Shown here one piece after another: positions 59,727 through 64,000 of a stretch of 64,000 nucleotides of DNA. Origin of the DNA: Streptomyces sp. NBC_00572 (lineage in GTDB: Bacteria; Actinomycetota; Actinomycetes; Streptomycetales; Streptomycetaceae); assembly GCF_026341815.1 (NCBI RefSeq), contig NZ_JAPENX010000001.1:2604001-2668000 (forward strand), in the 5' to 3' direction. How positions within the stretch are numbered: position 1 is the first letter of the stretch; every line of letters begins with the position of its first letter. The translations under genes and the position numbers were made by a program. Below the pieces are notes generated by a model. The model saw nothing but the letters and a program-made list of their open reading frames with translations. It did no database searches and was not told the DNA's origin.

Positions 59727-60812
59727 ATGCAGTTCGGGATCTTCACCGTCGGCGACGTGACGACCGACCCCACCACCGGCCGTACCCCCACCGAGCACGA
59801 GCGGATCAAGAACACCGTCGCCATCGCGCTCAAGGCCGAGGAAGTCGGGCTGGACGTCTTCGCGACCGGTGAACACCACAACCCGCCGTTCGTGCCCTCC
59901 TCCCCCACCACCCTCCTCGGGCACATCGCCGCCCGCACGGAGAACCTGATCCTCTCCACGTCCACGACGCTGATCACCACCAACGACCCGGTGAAGATCG
60001 CCGAGGACTACGCGACCCTCCAGCACCTCGCCGACGGCCGCGTGGACCTGATGATGGGCCGCGGCAACACCGGCCCCGTCTACCCGTGGTTCGGCCAGGA
60101 CATCCGGCAGGGCATCCCGCTCGCCATCGAGCACTACGCGCTCCTCCACAAGCTGTGGAGGGAGGACGTGGTCGACTGGGAGGGCAAGTTCCGCAGCGCT
60201 CTCCAGGGCTTCACCTCCACTCCGCGCCCGCTCGACGGCGTCCCGCCGTTCGTCTGGCACGGCTCCATCCGCTCCGCGGAGATAGCCGAGCAGGCGGCCT
60301 ACTACGGTGACGGCTTCTTCGCGAACCACATCTTCTGGCCCAAGCAGCACACCGAGAAGATGGTCCGCCTCTACCGCCAGCGGTACGCCCACTACGGCCA
60401 CGGCACCCCCGAGCAGGCGATCGTCGGCCTCGGCGGCCAGGTCTTCATGCGGAAGAACTCGCAGGACGCGGTACGGGACTTCCGCCCGTACTTCGACAAC
60501 GCGCCGGTCTACGGCCACGGCCCCTCCCTGGAGGAGTTCTCCCGCGAGACCCCGCTGACCGTCGGCTCACCGCAGGAGGTCATCGAGCGCACCCTGTCCT
60601 TCCGCGACTACGTGGGCGACTACCAGCGCCAGCTGTTCCTGGTCGACCACGCGGGACTGCCCCTCAAGACGGTCCTGGAGCAGCTCGACATCCTCGGCGA
60701 GGAGGTCGTCCCGGTGCTGCGCAAGGAGTTCGAGAACCTGCGCCCGGCCGGCGTCCCCGCCACCGCGCCGCTCCACCCCGCCGTCATCGCCGCGAACACG
60801 AAGGAGTCGTAA
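59727..60812 (+). CDS. LLM-class FMN-dependent monooxygenase (CE1758 group)
   Basis: 361 residues from ATG at 59727; GAGAGG stands 10 bp upstream (an ATG at 59709 would contain it). Bacterial-luciferase-fold protein: QFGIFTVGDVTTDPTTGR, EEVGLDVFATGEHHNPPFV, HLADGRVDLMMGRGNTGPVY and the closing LFLVDHAGLPLKTVLEQLDI. Its flavin is reduced by the oxidoreductase encoded 3 bp further on. The pair CE1758-CE1759 is a recognised two-component group of unknown substrate; a role in aromatic or sulfur compound oxidation is only a guess. Confidence 0.9.
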   Translation: MQFGIFTVGDVTTDPTTGRTPTEHERIKNTVAIALKAEEVGLDVFATGEHHNPPFVPSSPTTLLGHIAARTENLILSTSTTLITTNDPVKIAEDYATLQHLADGRVDLMMGRGNTGPVYPWFGQDIRQGIPLAIEHYALLHKLWREDVVDWEGKFRSALQGFTSTPRPLDGVPPFVWHGSIRSAEIAEQAAYYGDGFFANHIFWPKQHTEKMVRLYRQRYAHYGHGTPEQAIVGLGGQVFMRKNSQDAVRDFRPYFDNAPVYGHGPSLEEFSRETPLTVGSPQEVIERTLSFRDYVGDYQRQLFLVDHAGLPLKTVLEQLDILGEEVVPVLRKEFENLRPAGVPATAPLHPAVIAANTKES

Positions 60813-60815
60813 GCC

Positions 60816-61439
60816 ATGCAGACCCTGAAGCTGGTCGCGGTCTCCGCCGGCCTCAGCTCCCCCTCCTCCACCCGGCTGCTCACCGACCGGCTCGTCCAGG
60901 CCGCCCGGTACCGGCTGGCCGAGCAGGAGTACGCGGTCGACGTCCAGGTCGTCGAACTGCGCGACCTGGCCGTCGACATCGCGAACAACTTCGTCACCGG
61001 CTTCCCCTCCGGGAGGCTCCAGGAGGCGATCGACGCGGTGACCGGGGCGGACGGGGTCATCGCGGTGACCCCGGTCTTCACCGCCTCGTACAGCGGTCTG
61101 TTCAAGTCGTTCTTCGACCTGGTCGACCCGGCCGCGCTGACCGGCACCCCGGTTCTGATCGGGGCGACCGGCGGCACCGCCCGTCACTCGCTCGTCCTGG
61201 ACCACGCCCTGCGGCCGCTCTTCGCCTATCTGCGGGCCCTCGTCGTCCCGACCGCCGTCTACGCGGCATCGGAGGACTGGGGTTCGGGCGGCGACGAGTA
61301 CACGGAGGGGCTGCCCTCCCGGATCACCCGGGCGGGGAACGAGTTCGCCGACACGGTCGCGGCCCGGCCGTCCCGGCGGCTCGACGACGACGAGGTCGTC
61401 CCGTTCGAGAAGCAGTTGGCCGATCTGCGCCTGGATTGA
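60816..61439 (+). CDS. NAD(P)H-dependent FMN reductase (CE1759 group)
   Basis: 207 residues, flavodoxin-like: LVAVSAGLSSPSSTRLL (phosphate-binding loop), DGVIAVTPVFTASYSGLFKS with the conserved PVFTASYSG, and LIGATGGTARHSLVL. It starts 3 bp after the monooxygenase stop and supplies it with reduced FMN. The C-terminal ~25 residues are charged (RRLDDDEVVPFEKQLADL). Confidence 0.92.
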   Translation: MQTLKLVAVSAGLSSPSSTRLLTDRLVQAARYRLAEQEYAVDVQVVELRDLAVDIANNFVTGFPSGRLQEAIDAVTGADGVIAVTPVFTASYSGLFKSFFDLVDPAALTGTPVLIGATGGTARHSLVLDHALRPLFAYLRALVVPTAVYAASEDWGSGGDEYTEGLPSRITRAGNEFADTVAARPSRRLDDDEVVPFEKQLADLRLD

Positions 61440-61491
61440 TCCTTTTGTTACGTTGTGGGGGAGGGTTCCCGACAACGAACGGAGATCGGCG

Positions 61492-61920
61492 ATGGCCGGC
61501 AGGATCGTGGTGGGTGTGGACGGATCGGAACCGTCCCTGAAGGCGCTGCAGTGGGCGGCCGGGCAGGCCGCCCTCACCGGGGACTCCCTCCAGGCGGTCA
61601 TCGGATGGGAGTACCCCGCGTCCTGGACGACTGCGCCCGGAGTGCCGCCGGACTTCAACCCCCAGATGCTCGCCGAGCACTCCCTGGACGAGTCCCTGGC
61701 AAAGGCGCTCGACCCGGCCGTCGCCGCCGGCGTGACCCGTACGGTCGTCAGCGGCAACCCGGCCCAGGCCCTGGTCGACCAGGCCGAGGGCGCGTCCCTG
61801 CTGGTCGTCGGCGACCGCGGCTACAGCGGCTTCAAGGCGGCGGTGCTGGGCTCCGTCTCCAGCAGGGTGACCCAGCACGCCCCGTGCCCGGTGGTGGTCG
61901 TACGGGGCACGGGGGACTGA
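61492..61920 (+). CDS. universal stress protein (UspA-type)
   Basis: 142 residues; GGAGAT precedes the ATG. N-terminal strand with the ATP-binding Asp, IVVGVDGSEPSLKALQWAA, and the C-terminal nucleotide loop VGDRGYSGFKAAVLGSVSSR, i.e. Gx2Gx9GS, so it binds ATP. Single-domain form. It is expressed in stress or stationary phase in most bacteria; no regulatory site was recognised here apart from an A/T-richer stretch TTTTGTTACGTTGT at 61442. Confidence 0.92.
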   Translation: MAGRIVVGVDGSEPSLKALQWAAGQAALTGDSLQAVIGWEYPASWTTAPGVPPDFNPQMLAEHSLDESLAKALDPAVAAGVTRTVVSGNPAQALVDQAEGASLLVVGDRGYSGFKAAVLGSVSSRVTQHAPCPVVVVRGTGD

Positions 61921-61930
61921 CGGGACGTCC

Positions 61931-63121
61931 TCAGCCGGGCACCACGTCCGCCACCACGCACGCCACGTTGTCCGGGCCGCCGAGGCTCCGCGCCAGCGCG
62001 ACCAGCGCCCCGGCCGCGTCGTCCGGGCCGACGCCCGCGGCGAGCGCGCGGCGGATGTCCTCGGCCGGCGCGACCGCCGAAAGCCCGTCCGTGCAGAGCA
62101 GATAGCGGTCGCCGGGCCGCGTCTCGTGCACTCCCAGCTCCGGCTCGGGCGGCACGTCCCCGCCGTCCAGGGCCTTCAGGAGCAGCGCCCGGTCGGGGCG
62201 GTCCGCCGCCTCGGCCGGGTCCAGCTCGCCCGCGTCGACGAGGGCCTGGACGACGGTGTGGTCGCGGGTGAGGCGTACCAGCGTGCCGTCCCGCAGCAGG
62301 TACGCCCGCGAGTCGCCCACGTGCGCGAGGGCCAGCCGGCCGCCCGTCCACACGGCCGCGGTCAGCGTCGTGCCCGAGTCGGCCAGCCCGGAGACCGCGC
62401 TGTCGGCCGTGCGGACCGCGTCCTCCAGGGCGTTGAGCACGTCCCCGGCGCGCGCCGAAGGCGCCGGCGGCGGTACGGCTTCCAGTGCGCCGACCGCGGC
62501 CAGCGCGGCCCGCTCACCCTCGGGGCCGTACCCGTCGGCGACGGCCAGCAGGTGCGGGCCCGCGTGGGCCGCGTCCTGCTGGGCGGCGCGGACCAGGCCG
62601 CGGTCCAGACGCACGGCGGTCCGCAGGACGAAGGCGGGAGCGTCGGTCCTCCCCGTCGTCGCCCCCGTCGTCGCCCCGGACGTCGCCCCTACGTTCATCT
62701 CGTCGGTCATCCCGTCGGTCATCTCGGTGTGTCCCCTCAGCCGGTCCACCAGGGAGGCCGCCAGGTCCCGCCGCGCCTCGGTCTCCGACTCGACCCGCGC
62801 CCAGTAGTCGCGGATCGCGCGGGCCGCGGCCGCCGCGTCCGACGCGTACATCGCGCAGACCCGTCCCACCTCGGCGAGCGGCATGCCGATCCCCCGCAGC
62901 CAGGCGATCAGCCGGGCCCGTTCGAGCTGTTCCACCGCGTAGTAGCGGTAGCCGGTGAACGGGTCGACGCGGGCGGGCGGCAGCAGGCCGAGCTCGTCGT
63001 AGCGGCGCAGCGCCTTGGCGGAGAGCCGGGAGGCGCGGGCGAAGTCCCCGATGGTCAGCATCGGCCCGGGCACGGGCGTGCCCTCGGGCAGGGACGTGGA
63101 CATGGGCTCTTCGTCGCGCAC
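61931..63121 (-). CDS. fusion of MerR-type regulator and PP2C phosphatase
   Basis: 396 residues from GTG at 63121, preceded by GGAGGAG; the ATG at 63103 is an alternative. Residues ~20-125 are a MerR DNA-binding domain (MLTIGDFARASRLSAKALRR, YDELGLLPPARVDPFTGYRY). A Gly/Ala/Thr repeat linker follows. Residues ~165-395 are a PP2C domain: LDRGLVRAAQQDAA (motif 1, Asn replaced), LLAVADGYGPEGERAA, LALAHVGDSRAYLLRDG, YLLCTDGLSAV and GGPDNVACVV. All metal-binding Asp residues are present. Either the phosphatase is under direct DNA-level control or the two parts act on a common signal. Confidence 0.88.
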   Translation of the reverse strand: MRDEEPMSTSLPEGTPVPGPMLTIGDFARASRLSAKALRRYDELGLLPPARVDPFTGYRYYAVEQLERARLIAWLRGIGMPLAEVGRVCAMYASDAAAAARAIRDYWARVESETEARRDLAASLVDRLRGHTEMTDGMTDEMNVGATSGATTGATTGRTDAPAFVLRTAVRLDRGLVRAAQQDAAHAGPHLLAVADGYGPEGERAALAAVGALEAVPPPAPSARAGDVLNALEDAVRTADSAVSGLADSGTTLTAAVWTGGRLALAHVGDSRAYLLRDGTLVRLTRDHTVVQALVDAGELDPAEAADRPDRALLLKALDGGDVPPEPELGVHETRPGDRYLLCTDGLSAVAPAEDIRRALAAGVGPDDAAGALVALARSLGGPDNVACVVADVVPG

Positions 63122-63251
63122 GGCTCGATTCTCCTCCCTGCGCCGGGCTTTCCGCCCGGCACGACGATGCTGGGCCTTCCCCGCGGGGGAAGGTCAACCG
63201 CGAGGCGGCGGACGCCGTGCGCCCGACTGTCGCCTGGCGCATGATGCCCTC

Positions 63252-63623
63252 ATGGACATCAGACTCGAACTGATCGGCGTGCCCGTCACCGACATCGACC
63301 GGGCCAAGGCCTTCTACGAGCGCGTGGGCTTCCACGCCGACCACGACATCCCCGTCAGTGACGACATCCGCTTCGTCCAGATGACCCCGCCCGGCTCGGC
63401 CTGCTCGATCGCCTTCGGCAAGGGGATCACGGAGATGGCCCCGGGCTCCCTGGACAACATGCAGGTCGTCGTCACCGACATCGAGGAGGCCCACCGCGAA
63501 CTCAGCACCCGCGGGATCGAGGTCACCGAGATCGACGACCAGCCCTGGGGTTCCTTCGTCTACTTCGCCGACCCGGACGGCAACCGCTGGGCCGTCCAGC
63601 AGACCACCCCGCGAGGTCGGTGA
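63252..63623 (+). CDS. VOC-family protein
   Basis: 123 residues, single VOC domain of two modules: LELIGVPVTDIDRAKAFYER at the start and VTEIDDQPWGSFVYFADPDG at the end. The first metal-ligand position (usually His near residue 5) is Glu or Leu here, so it may bind a ligand without metal. It is divergent from the MerR-PP2C gene (130 bp apart), so that regulator could control it; no MerR-type spaced dyad is evident in the gap. Confidence 0.82.
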   Translation: MDIRLELIGVPVTDIDRAKAFYERVGFHADHDIPVSDDIRFVQMTPPGSACSIAFGKGITEMAPGSLDNMQVVVTDIEEAHRELSTRGIEVTEIDDQPWGSFVYFADPDGNRWAVQQTTPRGR

Positions 63624-63632
63624 CAGCGGCGG

Positions 63633-64000
63633 CTACTTGCGGTTGTAGAGCCGCATGGTGATCGTGCCGAAGACCACCACGAACAGCGCGGACCACCCCA
63701 GCGACCACGCGATGTCCGCCGCCGGCCAGTTCCCGGCCATCAACTCCCGCACCGCCGAGGCCAGGTGCGTCACCGGGCTGTTGTTCACGAAGGCCTGCAG
63801 CCAGCCCGGCATCGTCTTCGGGTCGACGAACACGTTGGACAGGAACGTCAGCGGGAAGATCACCATCATCGACACGCCCATGACGGACTTCTCGCTGCGC
63901 AGCATCAGACCGAACATGGTCCAGATCCACGAGAACGCGAACGAGAACACCAGCAGCAGCGCGACCCCGAGCAGCACGCCCACGATCCCGCCGTCCGCCC
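63633..64000 (-). CDS. ABC-2 type transporter permease, C-terminal part
   Basis: About 120 residues are visible; the frame is open to the right edge, so the start lies outside the window. Three or four hydrophobic segments (LLGVALLLVFSFAFSWIW; VMGVSMMVIFPLTFLSNV; LGWSALFVVVFGTITMRL) with FVDPKTMPGWLQAFVNNSPV between, as in DrrB-type permeases of antibiotic-export systems. The partner ATPase would be expected further right. Confidence 0.85.
   Translation of the reverse strand, partial: ADGGIVGVLLGVALLLVFSFAFSWIWTMFGLMLRSEKSVMGVSMMVIFPLTFLSNVFVDPKTMPGWLQAFVNNSPVTHLASAVRELMAGNWPAADIAWSLGWSALFVVVFGTITMRLYNRK

Overview
The window is chromosomal DNA of a streptomycete. The basis is the very high G+C with G/C-biased third codon positions, and gene families typical of the genus: DUF5994, DUF6243, DUF6126, XRE-DUF5753, GlxA, NarL-type two-component systems, a 24-residue bL37 ribosomal protein and a LAETG-sorted protease. 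The species cannot be named from the sequence alone.

Left part (1-10.8 kb): an accessory region divided by four copies of one module. Each copy holds the 3' half of a tRNA-Gly(CCC), from anticodon loop to acceptor end. A CAGGTCAG box lies at a fixed distance upstream and a hairpin terminator repeats that box downstream. Between the copies lie small cargo blocks: DUF5819 + HTTM membrane proteins, a DUF3494 ice-binding-like secreted protein and an XRE regulator; then MarR + questin-oxidase-like protein + alpha/beta hydrolase; then an M23 peptidase and a small secreted protein. No integrase is present. The layout looks like serial tRNA-anchored insertions, or cassettes mobilised in trans.

Middle part (10.9-46.9 kb): ordinary chromosomal genes with unusually legible regulatory sites. 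They include a SpoIIE-type phosphatase, two DUF5994 genes, a CysRS paralogue lacking HIGH, and a MocR regulator divergent from a class V aminotransferase and an MFS exporter with overlapping start codons. There follow two NarL-type two-component systems (one with an array of dyads upstream, one in an operon with an MMPL transporter), an ECF41/SigJ-like sigma factor facing a membrane protein, and an AraC/VOC cluster with two copies of the same promoter. The rest includes a cold-shock gene with a long leader, a GlxA regulator next to an APC permease, a cell-wall-anchored trypsin-like protease, a GntR/DUF1648 pair, a MarR/DoxX-like pair and an ABC-F protein.

Right part (46.9-59.4 kb): most of the corrin-ring pathway, cobN (behind a cobalamin riboswitch), cobG-cobH-cobIJ, cobK, cbiD, cobM and cobL, mixing aerobic-type enzymes (CobG, CobN) with CbiD. 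The gene for bL37 sits between cbiD and cobM. The window ends with an LLM flavin monooxygenase + FMN reductase pair, a universal stress protein, a MerR-PP2C fusion, a VOC protein and the 3' end of an ABC-2 permease gene.
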